Positions 15,255 through 25,501 of a stretch of DNA of 37,723 bases are shown piece after piece. Both the position numbers and the translations under genes were made by a program. The stretch covers positions 1-37,723 of the forward strand of contig VGZH01000056.1 of assembly GCA_016872645.1 (NCBI GenBank). Direction: 5' to 3'. The DNA is from Planctomycetota bacterium. GTDB taxonomy: Bacteria > Planctomycetota > Planctomycetia > Planctomycetales > Planctomycetaceae. The notes under the pieces are model-generated. The model was not told the origin of the DNA. It searched no databases and saw nothing but the letters and a program-made list of their open reading frames with translations. Each line of letters begins with the position of its first letter. Position 1 is the first letter of the stretch.

Positions 15255-17936
15255 TCAACGTTTCACAAGCCGGTCAGCTTCCACGTTGCGATACTCGGCA
15301 TTGATGCGGGACGACAACACGATGATCCCCAGCACGATCGCGGGAATCGGTGGCAGCAGGATGCACCACCAGCGAATCCAGTCTTCGTAGGCGCGAATCT
15401 GCTGCTTGGTCTTGGCCTCAATGCTCTCGATCTTTTTGGCTTTCTCGCGTTCGATGTTAGATCGGACGACGTCGAGTTTGCGCTGTTCAGTCTCCCGCGC
15501 GATCCCGATTTTCTGAGCCTTTTGCTGCGGTGCCAGCGCCGTGTCTTTCTCGATCTCCTCCACGATCTTCGTGAGTCGTTCTTGAGCTTTGGAGAGTTGC
15601 TCCTTCGCTTCACCCTCGGCTTTACCTCGTTCATCGGTCTGCGCCTTGCGGAATTCATCCGAGACCGCTTGCAGCGCGGTGAGCGTCCGCAATTGCGCGC
15701 GGCGCTTGCGCAGGTCGATGTACGACGTCTCGCCGGCCAAAACATCCACGCAGTTAAGCACGAACTTGACGTTGTCGATTCGCAGGTTCGGCAACTGTTG
15801 CGACGCTTCCAAACTGAAAAGCTGATTACTGATGAGGTCGGCGTCGGAGACAAAGATCACGTTCAAGCCTTTGTTTCCCTTGACCTCTTTGCCGGTAATG
15901 TGCGCCGCCAGCGTGTAGGCTTCGTTCGTCAGTTGTCGTGGAGGGTTTTGGTTGATTTCGATGCCGCCTCCGCCAAACGGATTCCCGCTCTGTTTAGTGA
16001 TGTCCTCCCAGGCATGCGTTCCTGCTTTGACACTGGATCGCAACAACGCATCGAACTTCAGTTCGCTCCCCTGCCGTTGCCGAATGTTGCCGGGGAAGAA
16101 TGTGAGCACTTCTTGCAAGCCCGCAGTGACGGGACTGGTCGGATGAATCGCGCTCTTGTTTCCAGACTTGGTGCTGACGAAGACTAATTCCGGCTGAATC
16201 ATGTTGGCGAATTCCGGATGTAAGTTGACCCCCGCGACGTCGAAGATCACTTCGCCATTGTCCCAGGCGACCTCGAGCACTTTGAGCAACGAGGTTAATT
16301 TGCCATCCTCGGCCTTGGGTTCCGGCGGCTGCTGATTGAAGCCCCCCATCATGCCCCCACCGGGACGCGGCTTGGGCAATCGCGGGGCCTGCGATCCCGC
16401 TCCGTCGAAGACCGGTAGCGGATCATCGAAGATTAACGTCGGCCGCCCTTTCTTGACGTAATCAACGAGGTTGGGCAGCTGCGTCGGTGACAGCGAAGAG
16501 GGCATTACGGCCACAACGACGTCGTACTTCTTTTCGTCGATCGGTGAATCTGCCGCGACTTGCTCGACCTTGTACTGCTTCTTGAGTTCCGTCTGAATGC
16601 GCCATTCGGGCAACTGTCGAAAGTGCGTCATGTCGAATCCGCCAGCGACTCTCGCGTCCGTGGTCAACATGCCAACGGTCAGCCGCTTTTCATTCGCGAC
16701 CGTGCGGATCGAACGTGTCAATTCATACTCAATCGAGGTGCCTGCCTCGAAGATCGGAACCACCACTTCATCTACCGGGCTGCTGACCACGACCCCCATG
16801 AAGACTTCTTGAACGCCGCGGCGACCATCCTCATCAGTGGGGACTTGCATGGATTGCACACCCAGCAGCCGAGCTTCCTCCGCTTCCGGCGTGAACGATG
16901 CCACATCCACGAATCTCACGTCGAGTCGCGAGCCACCTTCGCGGTCGTACTGACGCAACAATCCCTTCAGCCGCTTTTGAATCGAAACTTGCTCGCGCGG
17001 CACATCCGCCGAAATGAAGGCTTGGATCGTGACCGGTCGCTCGCTGCTGATCTTGCCAATCAGCTCACGCGTGCTTCGCGACAACGTGAAGAGCTTCTCG
17101 GTCGTCAGGTCCAGATTGAGCGGAAACGCCTCGCTCATCTTGACTACGAGCACGTTGAAACTGATCAGTGCGACGGCGACCGAGACCGATCGCACGACGA
17201 ATTGAATCCACATCGTCTGGCCATCTTTGCCACCGCTCCAATGGCGTTTGGAAATGAAGACTTCGTTGAGGTACAGAAGAAAGGCCGTCAGCGATACGAA
17301 GTAAACGAGACTGGTCAGCGGCACCAGACCAAGGCTGTATTCCTTCAATTGCTCGGGCAGGCTCAGCGAAGCAAAAATCGGATGAGCGACCGACAGCTTG
17401 CCAACGAAGACCGGAATCGCCCCGATCGCAACACCCAACACAAAGGCGACCGTCACGCTGTTGGTGAGCACCGAAGCAAACATGCCCGCCGCGAGCAAGG
17501 CTCCGCCAGCCAGCCAGTAGCCAAAGTAGGTCGTGAACAGCAGCCCCCAATCGGGTTCGGCGTACCATTCCAAGACGAACAAGTTGAATCCGGAAAACGC
17601 CAGCGCGATCGTGTAGACCGCCAGCACCGCGAGGTATTTTCCAAGCAGCACTTCGAAGTCATTTGCCGGCAGAGTGAACAGTAACTCGTCGGTCCCCTGC
17701 CGCTTTTCTTCAGCCCAGGAGGTCATTGTCACAGCCGGAACGATGAACAAGAGCAGCAACGGAAAATATTCGCTGAGCTGATCGAGTGTCGCGAGATTGT
17801 TCGTGAAGAACCGCGGGCTGAACGCCGCTGCCGCACAGGCCACGACGAACACCACGATAAAGAGGTAGCCGATGACCCCCGAAAAATAGCTGGCCAAATT
17901 CCGCCAGAAGACAGCCTTGATTACATGACTTCGCAT
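15255..17936 (-). CDS. fused ABC-2 permease and GldG-like auxiliary protein
   Basis: This 893-residue protein joins two parts. Residues 1-240 form an ABC-2-type permease like GldF, with about six membrane helices (around 20-42, 60-75, 102-125, 140-160, 165-185, 205-228). WAEEKRQGTDELLFTLP (about 74-90) is the characteristic cytoplasmic loop motif. Residues about 255-850 resemble GldG/ABC_transp_aux: a membrane helix near 258-275, a large periplasmic region, a Gly/Pro-rich linker near 525, and a long coiled coil at about 755-845 (rich in E, K, Q, A). A last helix (about 850-870) precedes a short basic tail. With the ATPase 40 bp upstream, it would form an export or gliding-type ABC complex in the inner membrane. 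In Bacteroidetes GldF and GldG are usually separate proteins; the fusion also occurs in other phyla. Substrate unknown. Confidence 0.9.
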   Translation of the reverse strand: MRSHVIKAVFWRNLASYFSGVIGYLFIVVFVVACAAAAFSPRFFTNNLATLDQLSEYFPLLLLFIVPAVTMTSWAEEKRQGTDELLFTLPANDFEVLLGKYLAVLAVYTIALAFSGFNLFVLEWYAEPDWGLLFTTYFGYWLAGGALLAAGMFASVLTNSVTVAFVLGVAIGAIPVFVGKLSVAHPIFASLSLPEQLKEYSLGLVPLTSLVYFVSLTAFLLYLNEVFISKRHWSGGKDGQTMWIQFVVRSVSVAVALISFNVLVVKMSEAFPLNLDLTTEKLFTLSRSTRELIGKISSERPVTIQAFISADVPREQVSIQKRLKGLLRQYDREGGSRLDVRFVDVASFTPEAEEARLLGVQSMQVPTDEDGRRGVQEVFMGVVVSSPVDEVVVPIFEAGTSIEYELTRSIRTVANEKRLTVGMLTTDARVAGGFDMTHFRQLPEWRIQTELKKQYKVEQVAADSPIDEKKYDVVVAVMPSSLSPTQLPNLVDYVKKGRPTLIFDDPLPVFDGAGSQAPRLPKPRPGGGMMGGFNQQPPEPKAEDGKLTSLLKVLEVAWDNGEVIFDVAGVNLHPEFANMIQPELVFVSTKSGNKSAIHPTSPVTAGLQEVLTFFPGNIRQRQGSELKFDALLRSSVKAGTHAWEDITKQSGNPFGGGGIEINQNPPRQLTNEAYTLAAHITGKEVKGNKGLNVIFVSDADLISNQLFSLEASQQLPNLRIDNVKFVLNCVDVLAGETSYIDLRKRRAQLRTLTALQAVSDEFRKAQTDERGKAEGEAKEQLSKAQERLTKIVEEIEKDTALAPQQKAQKIGIARETEQRKLDVVRSNIEREKAKKIESIEAKTKQQIRAYEDWIRWWCILLPPIPAIVLGIIVLSSRINAEYRNVEADRLVKR

Positions 17937-17976
17937 GGTGCATCCCGTTGGGAGAAATTCTTCCGGTAAGTTTGAG

Positions 17977-18732
<756 letters not shown>

Positions 18733-19022
18733 CAACCCGATCCTCTTTGGCGGAACCGCTCGACTCTCGTCGCCAGTTGCGCATTGACCACAAACACCAG
18801 CAGCGGCCGAAACTCCGAAGCTCCGCCGCTGCACGACCCGTGCGACTGACTGCCGGAACCCCACGCCCGACCTTCAAGCCGCTGCGATTACGTAGGAAAT
18901 TACTGGTCGCGTTGGATGAAGTCCAGCAACGCGAGCGAATGACCGGCAGCGTTTGAGTTCGCGACAGCAATCGGCCGCGATATGCTCCCTAGCCTTCCAA
19001 ACCCGCAAAGAGGATCGCTGCG
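18733..19022. other. divergent intergenic region
   Basis: This 290-bp region separates the ABC ATPase gene (minus) and the DUF1549/DUF1553 gene (plus). No convincing gene or clear promoter consensus is visible. It must hold the start signals for both. Short frames inside it lack protein-like composition. Confidence 0.5.
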
Positions 19023-21509
19023 ATGACTCGCTTGCCGAGCTCAAATACGTCCGTCGCCTGGCCGATTGGACTGTCGTTGCTGGCTGTACAGCTCTGGATG
19101 CCTGTGGCCACCCGTTCGGAACCCACCAGCGGTTCCGACAAGCCTTCAGCTGACAAGATTTCCTTCGACCGCGATGTGCGGCCGATTCTGTCCAACCATT
19201 GCTGGAAATGCCACGGTCCAGATGCCAAGGAACGCAAAGCTGGCCTGCGGCTCGACCAGCTCGATTCAGTCACCAAGCCTGCCGAATCGGGCAAGACAGC
19301 CGTGGTTCCGAACAAACCCGCGGACAGCGAACTGGTACGAAGAATTCTATCGTCTGATTCCGACGAACAAATGCCACCGGCTTCCGAGAACAAGCCGCTT
19401 AGCGCGGGCCAGAAAGACGTCCTCAAGCGTTGGATCGAACAGGGAGCAACTTTTGAGCAACACTGGTCGTTCCGCCCCGTCACGCGGCCGGCGATTCCAG
19501 ACGTCAAATCCGCAATCGAAAATCAAAGATCAAAAATTCAGAATCCCATCGACCGCTTCATCTTCGCCCGGTTGGAAGCGGAAGGTCTGTCACCATCCCC
19601 CGAAGCCGACCGCGAGACGCTGATCCGACGAGTCACGCTCGACCTGATCGGTCTGCCACCCACCATTGCTGAGATCGACGAGTTCCTGAACGATCGCGAT
19701 GCCAATGCTTACGAAAAAGTAGTCGATCGGCTGCTCAAGTCGCCGCACTACGGTGAGCGGATGGCGCTCGATTGGCTTGATGCGTCGCGGTTCGCGGACA
19801 CGAATGGCTATCACATTGATAACGGTCGCGACATGACTCGCTGGCGGAAATGGGTCATCGACGCCTTCAATCGCAATCTGTCGTTTGATCAATTCACGAT
19901 CCAGCAATTGGCCGGCGATTTACTGCCAGAGCCCACCGAACCCGCCACGGCATTCGAGCAAAAGCTTGCCAGCGGATTCCATCGCAACCACATGATCAAC
20001 TTCGAGGGCGGAGCGTTTCCGAAGGAATATCACAACGCCTACATCGTCGATCGTGTCAACACGACCGCGACGGTGTGGCTCGGCCTGACGGTCGCGTGCT
20101 CGCAATGTCACGACCACAAGTACGACCCGCTGACACAGCGCGAGTTCTACCAGCTCTACGCCTTCTTCCATAACGTTCCGGAAAATGGACTCGACGGCCG
20201 CAAAGGGAATGCCGAACCGCTGCTCAAATTCCCGACGGAGGATCAGCAGAAGCAACTCGCAGAATTGGCTGACAACGTCATCAAGGTGGATGCTCGCCTG
20301 AAAACCGCGAAGGACGAAGAAGCCAAGACCCTCAAGGCCGATCTCGACCGGCTGCGCAAAGCTCAAACGGACCTCGAACAACTCATCCCGACTTCGATGG
20401 TGATGCGGGAATTGGAACAGCCTCGCGAGACGTTCGTCCTGGTCCGCGGCCAATACGACAAGCCGGGAGACAAAGTCGAAGCGGATGTTCCCGCCGTGTT
20501 TCCTCGGCTTCCTGAAGGGGCGCCCCGCAATCGGCTGGGACTCGCGCGGTGGCTGACCCATCCGTCGCATCCGCTGACTGCGCGAGTCACCGTCAACCGC
20601 TATTGGCAGTCGTACTTCGGCACTGGCCTCGTGAAGACGTCTGAAGATTTTGGTTCGCAGGGTGAGCCGCCATCGCATCCCGAGTTGCTCGATTGGCTGG
20701 CGGCCGAGTTCATGACGAACGAATCAACGACCGCGACCGCATGGGACGTCAAGCACCTTCAACGATTGATCGTCACGTCCGCCTCTTATCGGCAATCGAG
20801 CCGCGCGACGCCGGCTCTGATCGCACGCGATCCGGAGAATCGGCTGCTGGCTCGCGGACCGAGACATCGGTTGTCGGCCGAGGGGATTCGCGACCTGGCT
20901 TTGTCGGTCAGCGGGCTGTTGCAGCACAAGATTGGCGGACCAAGCGTCTCGCCATATCAGCCGGCTGGGCTGTGGGAAGAATTGATGGCTCGTGCGGACG
21001 GCAAGAATTGGACGGCGCAAGAATACTCGCAGAGTCACGGAGCCGACCTGTACCGCCGCACGATGTACACGTTTTGGAAACGAACTTGTCCGCCCGCGCA
21101 ACTCGCGACGTTTGACGCGCCCGATCGCGAGACCTGCACGGTCCGCCGCGCCCGCACGAATACCCCGCTGCAAGCACTCGTGCTGATGAACGACCCGACC
21201 TACGTGGAGGCCTCGCGCAAACTGGCCGAGCGGATTCTTCTCGAAGGAGGCGCGACGACTGAGGAACGCATCACGTTCGCATTCCGGCTGACGACGGCTC
21301 GCAAACCGACGCCGCGCGAGTTGCTTGTGCTGCGGCGGGTCTTCGAGCAGCAGCATGCCCGCTTTGTTACCGATCCAATCGCGGCGACGAAACTGTTGTC
21401 CGTCGGCGAGTTCCCGCGCAACGAACAACTTGCGGTTCATGAACTTGCCGCATGGGCTGCGGTCGCCAGCGTGATTCTGAACCTCGACGAGGCTGTCACC
21501 AAGGGTTGA
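19023..21509 (+). CDS. PSCyt1/DUF1549/DUF1553 planctomycete cytochrome protein
   Basis: This 828-residue exported protein has an N-terminal hydrophobic segment at about 13-30. The PSCyt1 haem domain has CWKCH at 60-64 ([17 protein letters not shown]). DUF1549 spans about 175-390 and contains [20 protein letters not shown] and a second CxxCH ([12 protein letters not shown]359-H363). A helical, charged insert lies at about 415-460. DUF1553 (about 500-780) contains [20 protein letters not shown] and [14 protein letters not shown]. This is the short form without an added concanavalin-like domain. Family members are often encoded beside a DUF1501 protein and are linked in the literature to polysaccharide use, but the reaction is not known. 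Here the DUF1501 gene (25502) is 4 kb away, beyond two minus-strand genes. An AGAGGA at about 19010 supports the start. Confidence 0.93.
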   Translation: MTRLPSSNTSVAWPIGLSLLAVQLWMPVATRSEPTSGSDKPSADKISFDRDVRPILSNHCWKCHGPDAKERKAGLRLDQLDSVTKPAESGKTAVVPNKPADSELVRRILSSDSDEQMPPASENKPLSAGQKDVLKRWIEQGATFEQHWSFRPVTRPAIPDVKSAIENQRSKIQNPIDRFIFARLEAEGLSPSPEADRETLIRRVTLDLIGLPPTIAEIDEFLNDRDANAYEKVVDRLLKSPHYGERMALDWLDASRFADTNGYHIDNGRDMTRWRKWVIDAFNRNLSFDQFTIQQLAGDLLPEPTEPATAFEQKLASGFHRNHMINFEGGAFPKEYHNAYIVDRVNTTATVWLGLTVACSQCHDHKYDPLTQREFYQLYAFFHNVPENGLDGRKGNAEPLLKFPTEDQQKQLAELADNVIKVDARLKTAKDEEAKTLKADLDRLRKAQTDLEQLIPTSMVMRELEQPRETFVLVRGQYDKPGDKVEADVPAVFPRLPEGAPRNRLGLARWLTHPSHPLTARVTVNRYWQSYFGTGLVKTSEDFGSQGEPPSHPELLDWLAAEFMTNESTTATAWDVKHLQRLIVTSASYRQSSRATPALIARDPENRLLARGPRHRLSAEGIRDLALSVSGLLQHKIGGPSVSPYQPAGLWEELMARADGKNWTAQEYSQSHGADLYRRTMYTFWKRTCPPAQLATFDAPDRETCTVRRARTNTPLQALVLMNDPTYVEASRKLAERILLEGGATTEERITFAFRLTTARKPTPRELLVLRRVFEQQHARFVTDPIAATKLLSVGEFPRNEQLAVHELAAWAAVASVILNLDEAVTKG

Positions 21510-21524
21510 TGTCTGCCCGCATTT

Positions 21525-21851
21525 TCAGCGGACGTACGAATCGAACACTCGGACTTGTGCCCAATTCGGTTTGTTCTCTTCGATGAACTGAATATGACGT
21601 GGGTGAGCCTGGTAGTCGTCTTGCGCCTTCCGGCTCTCGAATACGACGTGCAGGCTGACGTGGAAGGCTCGGTCATTGACCGGCCGAGCGAGGTCCGGCA
21701 CCAGCGAACCGGCCGAAAAATAGACTTCGCCTGCGTGACCCTTGAGGTATTTATGGCAAGCGTCGATCAGAGCTTGCTGTGTGGCCGAGGAGGCGTCTTT
21801 CAGAGTGAAATAAACCATGTGAGCGAGATGCGAATTGGTGGTGTCGGCCAT
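21525..21851 (-). CDS. Dabb (stress-responsive A/B barrel) family protein
   Basis: This 108-residue protein starts at the ATG at 21851, nine bases after AGGA; a longer frame opening at 21956 adds only a Pro/Arg-rich stretch. The sequence has the Dabb pattern: HMVYFTLKD near the N-terminus (first strand), a helix, then the GSLVPDLARPVNDRAFHVSLHVVFES strand region and YQAHPRHIQFIEENKPNW, where the YxxHPxHxxF signature is clear. These are small dimeric ferredoxin-like barrels; functions vary (polyketide cyclisation, stress response) and cannot be set here. The gene is convergent with the DUF1553 gene, which ends 15 bp away, and downstream of the beta-propeller gene's terminator. Confidence 0.88.
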   Translation of the reverse strand: MADTTNSHLAHMVYFTLKDASSATQQALIDACHKYLKGHAGEVYFSAGSLVPDLARPVNDRAFHVSLHVVFESRKAQDDYQAHPRHIQFIEENKPNWAQVRVFDSYVR

Positions 21852-21953
21852 CCGTATGATTCCTGAAAGTGTGGTGCTCATCAAAAGCAGGTCGCATTCT
21901 GGCGGTCCAGTTGGTGGTCGTACAGCCCTCGGTCTGGGCAAGCAATCCGCCCT

Positions 21954-21988
21954 CAAAACAAAAAGGCGACGGAGTTTCGTCCGTCGCC
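21954..21988 (-). terminator. intrinsic terminator of the beta-propeller/RTX gene
   Basis: On the minus strand GGCGACGGA and TCCGTCGCC (21980-21988 and 21965-21973) pair perfectly around a six-base loop. They are followed by a T-rich run (complement of 21954-21964). The hairpin lies 32 bp after the stop codon at 22021, so it terminates that gene and separates it from the Dabb gene. Confidence 0.9.
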
Positions 21989-22020
21989 CATTCGATCTTC
22001 ACGGAATGATTTCGTCGTGG

Positions 22021-25000
22021 CTACGCGTCCAACCGATCTAGCCACTCGGCCGAGAACGTGAAGGCTCTGAAGATCTCGGATTTCAAGCCGCGCACGGTGT
22101 TCATACCGGAACCTCCGAAGACCGTGTCGCTATGCGCACCGCCGTCGATGTTGTCGTCGCCGTCGCCGCCAAGCGCGAGGTCCTTGCCGAGTTCGCCTCG
22201 CAGCATGTCGTCGCCATCTCCGCCGATCAGCGTGTCGTCGCCGTTGCCGCCGTACATGGAATCGTTGCCTTCGCCGCCAGACATCGCGTCGTTGTCGTTA
22301 CCTCCAGCGAGGCGATCGTGACCAGTGCCGCCACTGAGCGTGTCGCTTCCATTGCCACCATTCAAGGTGTCGTTGTGGTCACCGCCGAGAAGCAAGTCGT
22401 TGCCAGAACCACCTCGCAGATCGTCGCGGCCGGCCCCCCCTTCAGCCGTGTCGTTGCCAGCGCCACCAACGAGACTGTCGTTGCCATCGCCACCGAGCAG
22501 TTGTACGCCGTACTGAACCGACGTTGCGACGATGATCGAGTCATTACCGTCGCCACCATCGATCGCCACCAAACCACCAAATGATCGATTTACCGCAGAC
22601 AGAGTCAGTCGGTCGGCACCGTCGAGTCCGTTGAGGAAAACCTCAGCGAGGTTGGAGGAGTCCACTCGGCTGAGGTCGAGATTCAAGCGGTCGTTCGTGG
22701 TCGTGCCATCAATTCGTAACGACTCGGTCCCATTGAGCGGCACGGTTTGATATCCGTGCCCAGATTTGGTGATGCGAAGCTCATCACCCAGCAACGACAT
22801 CGCAATCGTTCCCCCTTCCTCCAGCAGCGACACGCGCACCTGGCCGGTGACCACATTGACCGCCGCCAACACGAGCATGTTCTCGGCTTCGTCCAAGGTT
22901 TCAGGAACCTCGAGGTACTCCCAGTCGGAAGCCCCGTCGTCAGTCTCCATGAACACCGGCTCAATATTGAGCGTGGCCATGTACGGCAGGTACTGGATGT
23001 CGAACTTGCCGAGTTGATGGCCAGGATCGGCAATTTCCGTCGCAATCACCGAATTGCTGGAGATCGTGTAGAGGACGTTATCGATGTACGCGCTGCGATT
23101 GATGTAGCCGTCGTCAGAAATAGTTCCGTTGAGTCGGATCGCTGACTCACCTGACTGATTGACATCAACGTGGAACACGAACAGTTCGTTGTGGTAGCCG
23201 GTTTGCCAATCGTAGCTTGAGACCGGAATCGCGAGCGTCTCTTTCGACGCAAACCAGCCGATTGCCTTCGAGTCCCATTCGGCGATCGACCACGTCCAAC
23301 TCGGCAGGATGTCGTCATCGACCTCGATCGGGTTTTCGGGATCGCTGATGTCGTACAACGAGACCTTCGTGGCCTGTGTGTCGGTGCTGCGACCGACGGC
23401 GAGCAAGAAATTCTCGTCGATCACTTGCAGGTAGCTCGAATAACCGGGGACTTTCAATTCGCCGCAAATCACCGGAGCCGTCGCGTCGCTGAGATCGAAC
23501 ACGAACAGCGGATCGACTTGTCGGAACGTGACGACGAACGCTCGATCGCCATCGAATCGCACCGAGTAAATCTGCTCGCCATTCGCGAAACCGTCCACCG
23601 AGCCGATCGGCGTCAGCACGCCGTCGATGTTCTCTAGAATCGTCAGGTTGTTCGCTTGCGAGAAGTCCCACGTCTCGTCGTCGTAGCTGAACGTGGTTGT
23701 CGCGATGCGCAACTTCCCATCAAATTCGTCGGCTGCGAACTGGTTGTGCAACGTGCCATCAACGACACCGGTCGCCAATAGTTCGATTTCTCGCTCGCCG
23801 TTCGCCCACGCGAATTGCAGGATGCGAGTCTGCGTCGTGCCGAAATCGTAGATCGGCGAGAAGACGTACAGGTGGTCCTGATTCGCGTAAATGCCGTTCG
23901 TCCAATCGGCGAGCACTGAACTGGAACTGACTAACCCGGGCTGCGAACCACGCACCTCAATCGAGACGACTGACAGCAAAGAACAGGAATTCGAGTCGTT
24001 CACGCGAGCAATCGCCGTCACTTCGCTGATTTCCCCGTCCACTCCCATCCCGTTGGCCGACAGGCTTTCGTACCGAGGTAAGACGCTATCAACCAGCGAA
24101 TCCAGATTTGCACGCACGCGAGCGATGTACGCCTCGCGAGTCTCGTAGACCGGCACTTCAATTCGCTGATGGAACAGGGCGTATTTCTCATCCATCGCAT
24201 CGCCATCTGGCTCATCCTCGGTGGGTGTGATGTTCAGCGAGTCCCCTGAAACAACAGCGCCACCAAGGAAGATCGGCCTGCCGATCGGCCCGCCATAGTA
24301 GTAAATTGGCGAGTCGATGGTTGTGGTGCCGTCGGTCTGTGGAGCCGGCAGCGCGATGTCATTGCTTGTGATGACGTGAACCTGACCGTTAAACGCCCGC
24401 GAATCGACGTAGTACCCGTCCAGCGAGGTCTGCTTGTCCAGAACTGGCTTGGACGGATTGGAAACGTTGAACGTGCTGACAATTGTGGTCGTCGAATTCT
24501 GGGCGAATCGAATGGCGCGAGAGAAGATGCCGCCGCCAACACCTCCGTAGTTGTACTCCTGGGAGATCACAGTCAGTCGATCGCCGTCGAGATACTCGGC
24601 AATCGCATATCCGTCGAAGCGGATTCGAGACAGCTCTGTCATTTGGTTCGTTGGATACGCCTGCATGATGACCAGGTCGTTGCCGTTGATCACGAACAAG
24701 TGCTGGCCATCATTCTCGATCAAGTCCCCTTCATCGACTCCATCAACTTGCACGTTCGTTTCGGAGTGATCGACCATCGCAGCATTGCTGGCGGCTTCGG
24801 CCAAGAATTTGCCTCCCCGGTAGTAAATCGGACCTTGATACCACCATTGCGGCTGACCGAAGAGTCCGTCGTATTGTTCCAAGGCCTGGTCCAGCAGGTA
24901 TTCGCCAAGCTCTTCTCGCGACGCGAAGTTGCTAATTGCCGGTGGTGCGACAGCGCCTCCCGCGCCGTAAAGAATGACGTCCGGATTCGATTCACCGTCC

Positions 25001-25194
25001 ATCCCATCTTCGAGATTCTCGACAGGTTCCTCGGCACTGTCGCCTGGATCGACCGGGTTCGACGACGGGTTTGTCGCAGACATCAAAGTCCGCACTTCCA
25101 GAACTTCGGAGGTCAGCGACGAACTCTGCAACCTGCGATGCTTGAAAGTTTTGAAAGAGTAAAATCTGGAGAGTGACCAACCGATGCGCTTCAT
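22021..25194 (-). CDS. secreted beta-propeller protein with LEPR-type leader and RTX calcium repeats
   Basis: This 1057-residue protein starts at the ATG at 25194, nine bases after GGAG (about 25203-25206); a TTG at 25209 overlaps that site and is less likely. No classical signal peptide is seen, but VLEVRTLMSA (31-40) matches the LEPR-XLL leader found on planctomycete giant secreted proteins. A beta-propeller domain of the PF09826 type begins at about 145 with TNVQVDGVDEGDLIENDG (146-163) and runs to about 760. From about 880 to 1030 there are roughly fifteen RTX nonapeptides (GGxGNDxLx), such as GGAGNDTAE and GGNGDDTLI, which bind calcium in a beta-roll. The protein is likely extracellular and folds on meeting calcium. 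Acidic linkers are present at 45-72. No type I secretion genes are in the window. Confidence 0.9.
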   Translation of the reverse strand: MKRIGWSLSRFYSFKTFKHRRLQSSSLTSEVLEVRTLMSATNPSSNPVDPGDSAEEPVENLEDGMDGESNPDVILYGAGGAVAPPAISNFASREELGEYLLDQALEQYDGLFGQPQWWYQGPIYYRGGKFLAEAASNAAMVDHSETNVQVDGVDEGDLIENDGQHLFVINGNDLVIMQAYPTNQMTELSRIRFDGYAIAEYLDGDRLTVISQEYNYGGVGGGIFSRAIRFAQNSTTTIVSTFNVSNPSKPVLDKQTSLDGYYVDSRAFNGQVHVITSNDIALPAPQTDGTTTIDSPIYYYGGPIGRPIFLGGAVVSGDSLNITPTEDEPDGDAMDEKYALFHQRIEVPVYETREAYIARVRANLDSLVDSVLPRYESLSANGMGVDGEISEVTAIARVNDSNSCSLLSVVSIEVRGSQPGLVSSSSVLADWTNGIYANQDHLYVFSPIYDFGTTQTRILQFAWANGEREIELLATGVVDGTLHNQFAADEFDGKLRIATTTFSYDDETWDFSQANNLTILENIDGVLTPIGSVDGFANGEQIYSVRFDGDRAFVVTFRQVDPLFVFDLSDATAPVICGELKVPGYSSYLQVIDENFLLAVGRSTDTQATKVSLYDISDPENPIEVDDDILPSWTWSIAEWDSKAIGWFASKETLAIPVSSYDWQTGYHNELFVFHVDVNQSGESAIRLNGTISDDGYINRSAYIDNVLYTISSNSVIATEIADPGHQLGKFDIQYLPYMATLNIEPVFMETDDGASDWEYLEVPETLDEAENMLVLAAVNVVTGQVRVSLLEEGGTIAMSLLGDELRITKSGHGYQTVPLNGTESLRIDGTTTNDRLNLDLSRVDSSNLAEVFLNGLDGADRLTLSAVNRSFGGLVAIDGGDGNDSIIVATSVQYGVQLLGGDGNDSLVGGAGNDTAEGGAGRDDLRGGSGNDLLLGGDHNDTLNGGNGSDTLSGGTGHDRLAGGNDNDAMSGGEGNDSMYGGNGDDTLIGGDGDDMLRGELGKDLALGGDGDDNIDGGAHSDTVFGGSGMNTVRGLKSEIFRAFTFSAEWLDRLDA
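22090..22560 (-). repeat. RTX-type 27-bp coding repeats
   Basis: Roughly fifteen tandem 27-bp units encode GGxGxDxLx nonapeptides at the C-terminus of the beta-propeller protein. The units have diverged at the DNA level, with different codons for Gly and Asp, so the array is old rather than freshly expanded. One unit (GELGKDLAL) has lost the second Gly, and GGDHND, GGNDND and GGAHSD lack the Gly at position 4. Confidence 0.85.
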
Positions 25195-25501
25195 TTCCAC
25201 GAACTCCAACGAGGGGAATTTAAGGCGTAATATGGTAGATGAAGAGAGGAGATCAAGTGGACACTCCCGCTCGTGTCCTCCCGGTGTTGTCTATCGCAAG
25301 TTGTCCTTGAGAACCATATCGAATCGGTTGCCTCCCAAAAGAAATGCAGTCCACGAAACGGCTTCGGTATTTCTTGCCGCAACTTCAGATCAAGCTGCCT
25401 GTTGACCGATGACATCAATCAGCGTACTTTGATTTCTGCATTGGCCAGTCTGTTGGGATCGGCTGGTTCCGCCTGGACCTGCTCAAGAGGAGAAGCTCGT
25501 C
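25195..25501. other. divergent intergenic region
   Basis: This 307-bp gap lies between the beta-propeller gene (minus) and the DUF1501 gene (plus). I see no gene, tRNA or strong hairpin. GAGGAG at about 25487-25492 is the ribosome site of the DUF1501 gene. It should carry two promoters, but no clear consensus stands out. Confidence 0.5.

Noticed and set aside
13615-17684. Plus-strand frames at 13615-14766, 15183-16187 and 16560-17684
   Set aside because: They are antisense to the DUF4340 and permease genes and lack recognisable domains. Phe/Val/Leu-rich stretches reflect the complement of Lys/Glu/Asp codons.
18733-18864. An N-terminal extension of the ABC ATPase to 18864
   Set aside because: The added 44 residues have no family resemblance, and a good ribosome site precedes the ATG at 18732.
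20724-21440. Minus-strand frames 19920-20678 and 20724-21440 opposite the DUF1553 gene
   Set aside because: No motif or ribosome site; the plus-strand gene is well supported.
24376-25176. A 266-codon plus-strand frame opposite the N-terminal part of the beta-propeller protein
   Set aside because: Antisense shadow without domain features; the minus strand carries the LEPR leader and propeller motif.
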